Source of the DNA: a bacterium 42_11
GTDB taxonomy: Bacteria > Synergistota > GBS-1
Length of the DNA stretch: 6,537 nt
Reading direction: 5' to 3'
Assembly: GCA_001508835.1 (NCBI GenBank)
Contig: LGFB01000077.1
Location: 1 to 6,537, forward strand
The notes under the pieces were generated by a model. That model saw only the letters and a program-made list of their open reading frames with translations, was not told where the DNA came from and made no database searches. A program made the translations under genes and the position numbers. Shown here piece after piece: positions 1-6,224 of the stretch (positions are counted from its first letter, which is position 1; the number at the start of each line of letters is the position of its first letter).

Positions 1-591
1 GGTAAGGTTTCTGAAGAAGACTTAAAGTACATTTTGGAATGTGCTCGTTGGGCTCCTTCCGGGGAAAATGCTCAACCATGGAGATTCATAATTGTTAAAG
101 ACAGAGAAGGTATAAATTTCTTGGCTGAAGTATCTAAGAGGGCAAGCGGAAGAAGATTTACGGGCGAGTTTTTGAGCAAGCATATGCATGAAAGATTTAA
201 GGGGCTTCAGGATGAACAGAAGAAACTGGCTGCCTTTAAAAAGCTAACCTCTGGTGATGTTTCTGGCTTCGTTGGTCAGGGAGACTTAATAATCGTAGTT
301 ATCGGCAGAAAGGATGTTTGGGACCTTCCTTATGATACATCTGCGGCAATTGAAAACCTTCTCCTTGCCGTTTCAGCTGTAGGGTTAGGTGCTTGCTGGG
401 TTATAGCTCCTTGCATAGATGTTAGAGATGAGGAAAAATTAAGGGCCTATCTTGAGGTTCCGGAGGATTACAAGATTGTGAGCATAATATCTCTTGGTTA
501 TCCTGCGAGAATGCCCAATCCTCGTCCAAGGTTACCTCTTAAGGACATTGTCTTCAGTGAAAAGTTTGGCAAACCCTATTATTCGGAGTAA
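1..591 (+). CDS. Nitroreductase-family FMN oxidoreductase, 5'-truncated by window edge
   Basis: The reading frame is open from base 1 and ends with TAA at 589-591, so 196 residues are visible and the true start lies upstream. A TTG at 34-36 is in frame but is internal, because the residues before it (SEEDLKYILECARWAPSG) already belong to the fold. Family marks are the N-terminal APSGENAQPWRF (visible residues 18-29), which in this family contacts FMN, the central helix YDTSAAIENLLLAVSAVGLG that forms the dimer core, and the C-terminal SLGYPARMPNPRPRLPL followed by a late E-x-FG. Family members are usually about 170-220 residues, so only a short N-terminal piece should be missing. They are cytoplasmic NAD(P)H- or ferredoxin-linked dimers that reduce nitro groups, quinones, enones or other electron-poor substrates; the substrate here is not predictable. 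The next gene begins 19 nt downstream, consistent with one operon. Confidence 0.88.
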   Translation, partial: GKVSEEDLKYILECARWAPSGENAQPWRFIIVKDREGINFLAEVSKRASGRRFTGEFLSKHMHERFKGLQDEQKKLAAFKKLTSGDVSGFVGQGDLIIVVIGRKDVWDLPYDTSAAIENLLLAVSAVGLGACWVIAPCIDVRDEEKLRAYLEVPEDYKIVSIISLGYPARMPNPRPRLPLKDIVFSEKFGKPYYSE

Positions 592-610
592 CTGAAAGGG
601 GGTAAAGCAT

Positions 611-1054
611 ATGAGCTTGCTTGATAAATTCTTAGAGAGACTGGTTTTTGAGGTTCAGAAGGAGTTCTGGGATGAACGTGGTAAAGGTGCTCGCTACAGG
701 CTTACAAGGGTAGGCGTTTCCTTTGCCAAGGAAAATCTTGGCGATGATATAAAGGACATGGAGAAGATCAAAAGGTGGTTAAAGGAGAGCGGTTTTTGTG
801 GTGACGTAGAGCTTTCCGAGGATACCTATACATTTAAAATGAAAGTGAAGGATTGTTGTTTTAAAAATATAAGGGATGCGTTCTTTAATGCCAAAATTAA
901 TCCCCTTTCCTGTCCGATAGCCAACATATTTATGTATGCGGTGGAGCTTAACACGGGTCTTGCCCCTGAGCTTCTTCCTATAGAGGTTGAGGATGGTGAC
1001 TGTAAGTTAACGCTTGCTAAGATGGGGACCTCCGAGGTTGTCCAAAGCGTTTAA
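611..1054 (+). CDS. Small cysteine-containing protein, possible V4R-like ligand-binding domain
   Basis: This 147-residue protein starts at ATG 611 behind an AAAGGGGGT ribosome site, 19 nt after the nitroreductase. I do not recognise it with certainty. It has no signal peptide or membrane segment and is probably cytoplasmic. The C-terminal half has a CC pair (82-83), then SCPIANIFMYAVELNTGLAPE with Cys101, and a final short strand DGDCKLTLAKMG with Cys131. That order (Cys, a Cys-Pro/small-residue helix, then an acidic turn G-D-x-C-x-hydrophobic strand) resembles V4R domains, which bind small hydrophobic or aromatic ligands and sometimes zinc. The resemblance is by eye only. The stop codon TAA (1052-1054) overlaps the ribosome site of the next gene, so translation is probably coupled to the CoA-transferase A subunit. 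Alternatives are an unrelated accessory protein or a hypothetical enzyme subunit. Confidence 0.6.
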   Translation: MSLLDKFLERLVFEVQKEFWDERGKGARYRLTRVGVSFAKENLGDDIKDMEKIKRWLKESGFCGDVELSEDTYTFKMKVKDCCFKNIRDAFFNAKINPLSCPIANIFMYAVELNTGLAPELLPIEVEDGDCKLTLAKMGTSEVVQSV

Positions 1055-1061
1055 GGAGGGG
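1053..1061 (+). promoter_or_regulatory. Ribosome binding site fixing a TTG start
   Basis: AAGGAGGGG lies at 1053-1061, six bases before TTG 1068, and overlaps the stop codon of the preceding gene. It selects TTG 1068 over the upstream in-frame TTG at 1014, which lies inside the previous gene and has no such site. The overlap suggests translational coupling. Confidence 0.8.
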
Positions 1062-1067
1062 TTTGTT

Positions 1068-1970
1068 TTGGAAAGCAAGGTGAAGTCCTTAAGGGAAATC
1101 GTGGCTGAAATACCTGATGAAGGTGCTCACATAGCGCTTGGAGGTTTTGCCATAACGAGGAATCCTGTGGCCTTCGTCTTTGAGCTCATAAGGCAAAATA
1201 AAAGAGATTTGACCGTTTCTCAGATAGTGGCCGGGTTAGAAACCGATCTTTTAGTGGGTGCGGGTCTGGTTAAAAAGATTCAGTATAGCGGTGGTTCCTT
1301 GGATAGATTCGGGAGACTGGAGAGAATTAACGAGGCAATAAATAAGGGGTTAATAGATGCAAGGGAATATAGTGGAACGAGCATGGCGCTCAGATTCTTG
1401 GCCGGCTCCATGGGTATTCCCTTTATCCCTGCGAAATATCTTCTGGGGACGGATATGCTTAACGCTCTTCTTGAAAAGAAGGATGACGCCATTAGGGTAG
1501 AAAGGTCTCCCTTTGATGGAGAAAGATACGTGTATTTAAGGGCGCTTCAGCCCGATTTTGCTGTCATTCATGCCCAATATGCCGATGAAAAGGGAAATGT
1601 TATTATAGAAGGTCCCTATTGGGATGTAGAGACGGCCAAATCGGCAAAAAAGCTTTTCGTTACGGTAGAAAAGGTGGTTTCCACGGAGTTCATTAAGAGA
1701 AACCCGGAAAAGGTAGTTATTCCAAGTTTGTATGTTTCAGCTGTAGCTGAGGTTCCCTTTGGAGCTTTTCCGTGCTCTGTATACAGATTCTATGATTATG
1801 ATAAGGATATGTTGAAGGAGTATGCTGAAGCAAGCAAGGACGAATCTAAGTTTAAGGAATTCCTTCAGGATTATGTCTTGGGAACGAAGGATTTTGAAGA
1901 ATTTTTGGAGAAGGTAGGCGGTATTAGGCGCCTCAATAAGATAAAGGCAGACCCAGTTTATGGGTATTGA
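1068..1970 (+). CDS. Class I CoA-transferase, subunit A (glutaconate CoA-transferase GctA type)
   Basis: From TTG 1068 this gives 300 residues, close to the roughly 320 of GctA. The frame is open back to 1014, but that would add an implausible tail overlapping the previous gene. The N-terminal EGAHIALGGFAITRNP (residues 18-33) is a good though imperfect match to the CoA-transferase signature D-G-x2-hydrophobic3-GGF-x3-G-x-P: the first Asp is Glu and the late Gly is Arg. Further family marks are VGAGLVKKI, the GGS loop at 75-77 followed by RFG, DFAVIHAQYADEKGN, and AVAEVPFGAFPCSVYRFYDYD near the C terminus. The A subunit pairs with the B subunit encoded 13 nt downstream to move CoA between acyl-CoA and a free carboxylic acid in the cytoplasm. 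The same fold includes the IpdA/IpdB ring-cleaving hydrolases of steroid degradation, so no substrate or gene symbol is assigned. Confidence 0.87.
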   Translation: MESKVKSLREIVAEIPDEGAHIALGGFAITRNPVAFVFELIRQNKRDLTVSQIVAGLETDLLVGAGLVKKIQYSGGSLDRFGRLERINEAINKGLIDAREYSGTSMALRFLAGSMGIPFIPAKYLLGTDMLNALLEKKDDAIRVERSPFDGERYVYLRALQPDFAVIHAQYADEKGNVIIEGPYWDVETAKSAKKLFVTVEKVVSTEFIKRNPEKVVIPSLYVSAVAEVPFGAFPCSVYRFYDYDKDMLKEYAEASKDESKFKEFLQDYVLGTKDFEEFLEKVGGIRRLNKIKADPVYGY

Positions 1971-1978
1971 GGGGTGAT
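1969..1978 (+). promoter_or_regulatory. Ribosome binding site for the GTG start of the B subunit
   Basis: GAGGGGTGAT (1969-1978) overlaps the last two bases of the A-subunit stop TGA and lies five bases before GTG 1984. It supports the GTG start and tight coupling of the A and B subunits, as expected for a fixed-stoichiometry heteromer. Confidence 0.7.
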
Positions 1979-1983
1979 ATAAG

Positions 1984-2745
1984 GTGTCTTTACCCTATAC
2001 AACTAATGAATTAATGGCGGTTACTGCTGCAAGGCTTTTAAGGGATAAAGAGAATGTGGTTGTCGGATTGGGATTGCCTCAGATAGCGGCTCTCCTTGCC
2101 CAGAATACTCACGCTCCGAATTTAACGATTATATATGAGATAGGCGTTATAAATCCCGAGGCCGAAGAGATGGGAGTGGGTGTGGCCGACCCCCGGCTCT
2201 GGTATAGAGCGGAGCACTTTACAAGCTTTGTTGGCACATTAGGGTCTATTCTTCAGAAGGGCTTGGTGGATGTGGGTTTCTTGGGAGGACTTCAGGTGGA
2301 TAAATACGGCAATATTAACAGCACTTTGATTAAGACCGAAAAGGGGATTAAACATATAAATGGTAGCGGTGGCGCTGCGGATATGGCTACCTGGTCTAAA
2401 AGGCTTCTTATAATGATGAGGCATGAAAAGAGAAAGATCGTTGAGAGCGTCGACTATTTAACGAGCGTGGGCTACTTAAGAGGCTATGAGAGTAGAAGGG
2501 AAGAAGGACTACCCATGCCTGAAGATGTAAAGATTATAACAAACCTTTGCGTGTTTGGCTTTGATGAGGAAACGCGAAGCTTAAAGCTTTTATCTATCCA
2601 CCCTGGTGTGAAGCTGGAAGATGTGCTTCAGAATACGGGCGTTCCTTTGGAGATAAGTGGCGAAGTTAAATTTACCGATGAACCCACTACGGAGGAGCTG
2701 GAATTACTAAGAAACAAGATTGATCCTCAACGAATGTATATATGA
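1984..2745 (+). CDS. Class I CoA-transferase, subunit B (GctB type), catalytic Glu present
   Basis: This 253-residue protein starts at GTG 1984, 13 nt after the A subunit, and is close to the roughly 266 residues of GctB. It opens with a helix containing MAVTAARLLRDKENVVVGLGLP, the usual entry into the Rossmann-like core, followed by NLTIIYEIGVINPE. Glu52 of that stretch falls where GctB carries its catalytic glutamate (Glu54 in the Acidaminococcus enzyme), which forms the covalent glutamyl-CoA intermediate. Downstream are VDVGFLGGLQVDKYGNINST (residues about 95-114), NGSGGAADMATWSK and a C-terminal VFGFDEETRSLKLLSIHPGVKLEDV, all typical of the family. Presence of the Glu argues for a true transferase rather than an IpdB-like hydrolase. 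The adjoining transporter suggests the acceptor acid is imported. The acid itself is unknown; glutaconate is only the family name. Confidence 0.88.
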   Translation: MSLPYTTNELMAVTAARLLRDKENVVVGLGLPQIAALLAQNTHAPNLTIIYEIGVINPEAEEMGVGVADPRLWYRAEHFTSFVGTLGSILQKGLVDVGFLGGLQVDKYGNINSTLIKTEKGIKHINGSGGAADMATWSKRLLIMMRHEKRKIVESVDYLTSVGYLRGYESRREEGLPMPEDVKIITNLCVFGFDEETRSLKLLSIHPGVKLEDVLQNTGVPLEISGEVKFTDEPTTEELELLRNKIDPQRMYI

Positions 2746-2818
2746 GGAGGTGGTGCCACGGGAGGGTCTTTTAACCGTATTTTAAAACACTAAAAACCCA
2801 TAAGGGGGTGGCGTTTGC
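2746..2818 (+). other. Short intergenic stretch between CoA-transferase and transporter genes
   Basis: The 73 bases hold no credible gene. An AGGAGGTGG directly after the stop codon looks like a ribosome site, but what follows is only a ten-codon frame from GTG 2753. A second site, AAGGGGGTGG (2802-2811), serves the ATG at 2819. I see no convincing -35/-10 pair or terminator, so read-through from the upstream genes is likely. Confidence 0.5.
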
Positions 2819-3829
2819 ATGCGTAAACTTGGTCTTGTTGGTTTGTTGGTGACTTTGGTGGTATTGGGGTTAGTATGTGCACCTTTCTCTTACGCTAAGT
2901 ATCCGGAAAAACCTATCACTGTCTTTGTTGGTTTCCCAGCCGGTGGTCCCACTGATGTTATCGCTCGCGGCATATTACCCATAGTTCAGGAAAAACTCGG
3001 CGTTGGCATAGGAATTCAAAATGTTCCGGGAGCTGCCAGTGCTATAGCGGCCAAGCAGGTTTTATCTCGCCCGGCAGATGGTTATACCTTGATGTTTGGT
3101 TCCGAAGCCATGTCTACCTGGCAGGTTATGGGAACTGCCGATATGAGTCCTTATGTGGAATTTGTTCCCATCAGAATAGTGGCCGAAGCTATTCCCGTTT
3201 TGGCTGTTCCTCCCAACTCTCCATTTAAGAGTGCTGAAGAGTTTATAAAGTATGCCAAGGAAAATCCAGGAAAGCTCAAGATAAGCACGGCAGGCCCTGC
3301 TACCGTTCCTCATGTTTCCGGCCTTCTTTTGCAAAAATACTTGGGTTGTAAGTTTACCTTCGTTCCCTATAGGGGTGGCAAACCTGCTGTAACTGCTGCT
3401 ATGGGTGGCCATGTTGATGCTACCATAGAAATGGTCCAATCCATGGTTGAGGCTCATAAGAGTGGACTGATAAGAATACTTGCTTCCTTTACCAATGAGC
3501 CCGTTGAGGGACTGGATGTTCCTCCTATAGGTAAGCTTTTCCCTGAACTCTCTAGCCAGTTACCTTATGGTCCTTATTTTGGTCTCTTTGCGCCCAGGGG
3601 AGTTCCCAAGGAGGTTATAGAGGTTTTAACAAAGGCCATGGATGAGGCAGCAAAGGATCAAAGATGGCTGTCGTATTGTAAGAAGTTCTTCTTGGTGCCC
3701 GTAAATTACTCTGGTCGCGAGGCCTATGAATATGTTAAGAACTGGACTGCCAAATGTGCTTGGTTGCTCTATGATACGGGTGTTGCCAAGAACTCTCCTG
3801 AAAAATTTGGTATAAAGAGGCCCCAGTAA
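2819..3829 (+). CDS. tctC: TTT transporter periplasmic substrate-binding protein (TctC/Bug family)
   Basis: This 336-residue protein starts at ATG 2819 behind AAGGGGGTGG. Residues 1-26 form a classic signal peptide: basic MRK, a long Val/Leu/Gly core, and cleavage after S-Y-A26. Cys20 sits in GLVC, a poor lipobox, so a soluble exported protein is favoured over a lipoprotein. The mature start KYPEKPITVFVGFPAGGPTD (Asp46) is the family hallmark. It is followed by QNVPGAASAIAAKQV, PADGYTLMFG (86-94), ISTAGPATVPHVSG (155-168), VPYRGGKPA (182-190) and GGHVD (196-200). In Bug proteins the two loops around the first GG-x-x-D and the S-x-G-P-G-like loop hold a carboxylate through main-chain contacts and water. 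The protein delivers an organic acid to TctAB. The usual PG-x-G at 159-162 reads GPAT. A hairpin follows the gene, fitting higher expression of the binding protein than of the membrane subunits. Confidence 0.95.
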   Translation: MRKLGLVGLLVTLVVLGLVCAPFSYAKYPEKPITVFVGFPAGGPTDVIARGILPIVQEKLGVGIGIQNVPGAASAIAAKQVLSRPADGYTLMFGSEAMSTWQVMGTADMSPYVEFVPIRIVAEAIPVLAVPPNSPFKSAEEFIKYAKENPGKLKISTAGPATVPHVSGLLLQKYLGCKFTFVPYRGGKPAVTAAMGGHVDATIEMVQSMVEAHKSGLIRILASFTNEPVEGLDVPPIGKLFPELSSQLPYGPYFGLFAPRGVPKEVIEVLTKAMDEAAKDQRWLSYCKKFFLVPVNYSGREAYEYVKNWTAKCAWLLYDTGVAKNSPEKFGIKRPQ

Positions 3830-3856
3830 GGAAGCAAAGCGGGATAATGTCTTCTT

Positions 3857-3889
3857 TCGGCCTGGCTCTATAAAGAGTCAGGCCGATTT
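3857..3889 (+). terminator. Hairpin after tctC: partial terminator or mRNA-stabilising stem
   Basis: The left arm at 3857-3869 (TCGGCCTGGCTCT) pairs with 3874-3886 (AGAGTCAGGCCGA) over 13 positions with one G-U pair and an ATAA loop. The tail is only TTT before adenines, so full rho-independent termination is doubtful. Genes of the same transporter continue downstream without an evident new promoter. A leaky terminator, or a stem that protects the tctC message end, would both lower tctBA relative to tctC. Confidence 0.6.
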
Positions 3890-3928
3890 AAAATGCGGAA
3901 AAATTCTTAGGTGAAGGGGGAATGAATT

Positions 3929-4105
3929 ATGCTCGTGGTAAACACTGAGAAGTGTATGTCCTGTGAGGCTTGTGTTGCAGTTTGTGGAACTGGTGCAGCT
4001 CAGATGGTTGATGGTAAAGCTTATATCGATGTGAATTTGTGTGTTGAATGCTATGCGTGCAAAAGCGTCTGCCCAAGCGAGGCTATTGAAGAAAAAGAAG
4101 GTTAG
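3929..4105 (+). CDS. 58-aa ferredoxin-like protein with two 4Fe-4S motifs
   Basis: This short gene starts at ATG 3929, eight bases after a GAAGGGGG ribosome site, and ends with TAG at 4103-4105. An earlier ATG at 3922 is out of frame and stops after eight codons. The product is a small bacterial-type ferredoxin with Cys9, Cys12, Cys15 and Cys19 (CMSCEACVAVC), then Cys38, Cys41, Cys44 and Cys48 (CVECYACKSVCP). Two C-x2-C-x2-C-x3-C motifs about 29 residues apart are the pattern that binds two 4Fe-4S clusters. In the second motif the last Cys is followed by the usual Pro; in the first it is followed by Gly. There is no signal peptide, so it should act in the cytoplasm as an electron carrier. It lies between tctC and tctB, with tctB starting 12 nt downstream. 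The partner enzyme is unknown; the nitroreductase-family protein at the operon's start is one candidate. Confidence 0.9.
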   Translation: MLVVNTEKCMSCEACVAVCGTGAAQMVDGKAYIDVNLCVECYACKSVCPSEAIEEKEG

Positions 4106-4117
4106 AAGGTGAGGGTG

Positions 4118-4609
4118 ATGGATTACGTAAGATTTTTAGACTTTGCTACTTTAGTGGTAATGTTTATTGCAAACTTTCTGATTTTTTACAATATCTATAC
4201 GTTCAATAAGTTTGAAAATATTCCTGTTTTGGATGTTAATTCACCGCTGATTTTTCCTTTTCTTATTGCGCTTACCTTGTTAATTCTACTGGTTTCTATA
4301 ATTGTTACGCATTTTAGGTTTTGGAGGGAGTACGAGGTTGATAAAGAGACTCATCTTGAAGAAGTTCGAGATTTTAAAAATGTTGTTCTTTACTTTGTTG
4401 TCCTTCTTGTCTATGTTATGGTTGTCGAAAAACTACACTTTAAGCTTACGACATTTGTTTTTGCCTTAGGCGCGATGTATGTTTTTTCTTTGAAGGAGTA
4501 TAAGGCGGGCTTTCTTAAGAGGGTCGGAGTGATGGCTGTTGTGTCTCTTTGCTTGGTTTATGTAATAGAGTTCGTATTTTATAGGATATTTTTGGTTAAC
4601 CTGCCTTAG
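4118..4609 (+). CDS. tctB: TTT transporter small membrane subunit (TctB family)
   Basis: From ATG 4118 this gives 163 residues. The frame also opens at GTG 4109 and GTG 4115; ATG 4118 is preferred because AAGGTGA (4106-4112) sits five bases ahead, but GTG 4109 with AGAAGG at 4096-4101 is possible and would add three residues. The protein is strongly hydrophobic, with about five membrane segments near residues 8-29, 43-63, 88-104, 109-125 and 135-157. A charged cytoplasmic stretch (RFWREYEVDKETHLEEVRDFK) separates the second and third. TctB proteins are typically 140-180 residues with four or five such segments and little sequence conservation, so the call rests on size, topology and position between tctC and tctA. 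Its role is to assemble with TctA; the exact contribution to transport is poorly defined. It ends 18 nt before tctA. Confidence 0.88.
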   Translation: MDYVRFLDFATLVVMFIANFLIFYNIYTFNKFENIPVLDVNSPLIFPFLIALTLLILLVSIIVTHFRFWREYEVDKETHLEEVRDFKNVVLYFVVLLVYVMVVEKLHFKLTTFVFALGAMYVFSLKEYKAGFLKRVGVMAVVSLCLVYVIEFVFYRIFLVNLP

Positions 4610-4627
4610 TGTGAGGAGGGATTCAGA

Positions 4628-6085
4628 ATGGAGATGCTTCTTTATGTTGTATACATCTTGATTGGGACATTTGTCGGATTGGTGATGGGGGCTTTGCCTG
4701 GCTTGACCGTCACGATGACAATGGTTTTGGTTGTTTCTTTAACCTTCGGTTGGCATATGATGGATGCGCTTGCTTTCATAGTCGGTGCCTTTTGTGGAGG
4801 CGTTATGGGGGGTTCCATAGCAGCTGTTGCCTTAAACATTCCGGGAACGGCTGCTGCTGTGGCTACCGTTTTCGATGGCTATCCGCTGAAGCAGAAGGGT
4901 GAGGCAGATACAGCTTTGGCTCTTGCCATGTTTTTTAGCCTACTCGGTGGATTGTTTGGGATACTGTTTCTTTCTATCTTGGGGCCTATCATTGGGAGTT
5001 TTGCCTTAAAGTTTGGAGATCATGAATACTTTCTGATGTGTTTGTGGGGGTTGACGCTTGTTTCCATTTTAAGTAAAGGTAGCATGTTAAAGGGGTTGGC
5101 GGCAGCCTGTTTAGGGTTGCTCATAGCTTTTGTGGGAATGGACCCTATAACGGGTTTGATGAGGTTTACCTTTGGTAGCACGGTTTTAGGGGGAGGAATA
5201 AATTACATAGTTGCGATGATTGGACTCTTTGGAATGAAAGAGGTACTTACTCAGTTGAGTGCAAGAAAAGCTTTTAAGGTTGAAGGTTTCCAGTTTCACC
5301 TTAAGGATCTTTTCCCTAAGCTTGATTTAGTTAAGAAAGTTTTTAAATGCTTTTTCTGGTCTGCTCCCATAGGCTCCATAATTGGATTGCTTCCAGGAAC
5401 TGGCGGAGATATAGGTGCGCTGGTGGCATATGGTGTTTCAAAGCAGATGATTAAAGAGCCTACAAGGCCCTTTGGTGATGGGGCTTATGAGGGCGTAGCT
5501 GCTCCCGAAACGGCAAACGATGCTGCTATCGGTGGAGCTATAACTACCCTTTTGACTCTTGGGATACCGGGCGATTCCGTTACCGCTGTTATGTTAGGTT
5601 CGTTTTATCTTCATGGTTTACTTCCCGGGCCCACCTTTATGCTAACTGAAAGGCACTACTTCTATATGATTTTAATTTTTCTCTTGATAGGAGTACTTTT
5701 CGCTTATATATTGGGTATCTTGGGAAGCAATCTGATGTTAAGAATGCTTAACCTCCCCAAGTGGTTTTTGATTCCCTCTATTTCCATTCTTTGTATAGTA
5801 GGTTCATACGCCCTTAGAAATAATATTTACGATGTTCTTTTCATGATCCTTTTTGGTCTCCTTGGTTACGCGATGGAGAAGGGTGGGTATCCGGTCAGTC
5901 CCATCGTTTTGTCTCTCATACTCGGTTCGCTGATAGAAACGAGCTTTAGAAAAGCGTTGATAATTTCTGGAGGTTTACCCGCACTTTTGGTCTCGTTCTT
6001 TACCCGTCCCTTAAGTCTAATAATAATTCTCTTGGTAGTGGCAAGCTATGTTTTGCAATACAAATATGTCAGAAAGGGAGTATGA
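4628..6085 (+). CDS. tctA: TTT transporter large membrane subunit (TctA family permease)
   Basis: This 485-residue protein starts at ATG 4628, seven bases after GAGGAGGG, and matches the usual TctA length of about 500. It has around 12 membrane segments arranged as two related halves. The first half carries GALPGLT (21-27) and GGSIAAVALNIPGT with DGYP (61-86). The second repeats the theme with GLLPGTGGDIGALVAYG (253-269), EGVAAPETANDAAIGG (288-303) and LLTLGIPGDSVTAVMLG (308-324), then GLLPGP (330-335). These PG-containing re-entrant loops are the family's best-conserved parts and probably line the substrate path. It imports the carboxylate captured by TctC, driven by an ion gradient, into the cytoplasm. 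Acidic Asp261 in the second PGTGG-D loop and Asp298 in the PET-A-ND-A motif are possible ion or substrate contacts by inference. A strong terminator follows, so tctA is the last gene of the operon. Confidence 0.96.
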   Translation: MEMLLYVVYILIGTFVGLVMGALPGLTVTMTMVLVVSLTFGWHMMDALAFIVGAFCGGVMGGSIAAVALNIPGTAAAVATVFDGYPLKQKGEADTALALAMFFSLLGGLFGILFLSILGPIIGSFALKFGDHEYFLMCLWGLTLVSILSKGSMLKGLAAACLGLLIAFVGMDPITGLMRFTFGSTVLGGGINYIVAMIGLFGMKEVLTQLSARKAFKVEGFQFHLKDLFPKLDLVKKVFKCFFWSAPIGSIIGLLPGTGGDIGALVAYGVSKQMIKEPTRPFGDGAYEGVAAPETANDAAIGGAITTLLTLGIPGDSVTAVMLGSFYLHGLLPGPTFMLTERHYFYMILIFLLIGVLFAYILGILGSNLMLRMLNLPKWFLIPSISILCIVGSYALRNNIYDVLFMILFGLLGYAMEKGGYPVSPIVLSLILGSLIETSFRKALIISGGLPALLVSFFTRPLSLIIILLVVASYVLQYKYVRKGV

Positions 6086-6105
6086 GAAGGTTAAGGAGAA
6101 AGCAC

Positions 6106-6145
6106 AGCCCATACGGAAAGAATATCCGTATGGGCTTTATTTTTG
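6106..6145 (+). terminator. Rho-independent terminator closing the tct operon
   Basis: AGCCCATACGGA (6106-6117) pairs perfectly over 12 bases with TCCGTATGGGCT (6125-6136), with a seven-base loop AAGAATA. The stem is followed by a T-rich tail through 6145 and beyond. It starts 20 nt after the tctA stop and is a strong terminator. Confidence 0.93.
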
Positions 6146-6191
6146 TTATTGCTTTATTTTTATGATAAAAAATGTTCACAAAAAATATTTA

Positions 6192-6224
6192 TAACTTGTG
6201 TTCAACTATGGTCTTGACAAGTTA
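6192..6224. repeat. 8-bp inverted repeat spanning the -35 element, possible operator
   Basis: TAACTTGT (6192-6199) is the exact reverse complement of ACAAGTTA (6217-6224), separated by 17 bases. The right arm overlaps the last bases of the TTGACA -35 box and the start of the spacer, where a repressor would block polymerase. The arms are about 25 bp centre to centre. It could be chance in AT-rich DNA; nothing ties it to a known regulator. Confidence 0.35.

Noticed and set aside
1280..1492. 70-codon open frame on the minus strand inside the CoA-transferase A gene
   Set aside because: It lies wholly within a well-supported gene, has no family marks and is a mirror of that gene's codon bias.
2239..2424. 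61-codon minus-strand frame inside the B subunit gene
   Set aside because: It is antisense to a gene with clear family motifs and its translation looks random.
2725..2747. CCTCA/TGAGG inverted repeat at the end of the B subunit gene
   Set aside because: Five-base arms with a 13-base gap are expected by chance and no T tract follows.
2753..2785. Ten-codon GTG frame after AGGAGG between the B subunit and tctC, as a leader peptide
   Set aside because: The spacing to GTG is only about two bases, there is no run of regulatory codons and no attenuator hairpin follows.
3062..3457. 131-codon minus-strand frame inside tctC
   Set aside because: It is the longest antisense frame, but its low-complexity, His/Ser-rich product has no recognisable motif, and tctC itself is certain.
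4642..4839. 65-codon minus-strand frame inside tctA
   Set aside because: It is an antisense shadow of conserved TctA membrane segments.
6157..6171. TTTTTAT-G-ATAAAAA palindrome after the terminator
   Set aside because: It is made only of A and T in an AT-rich intergenic stretch and more likely is part of the terminator tail and promoter-upstream A tracts.
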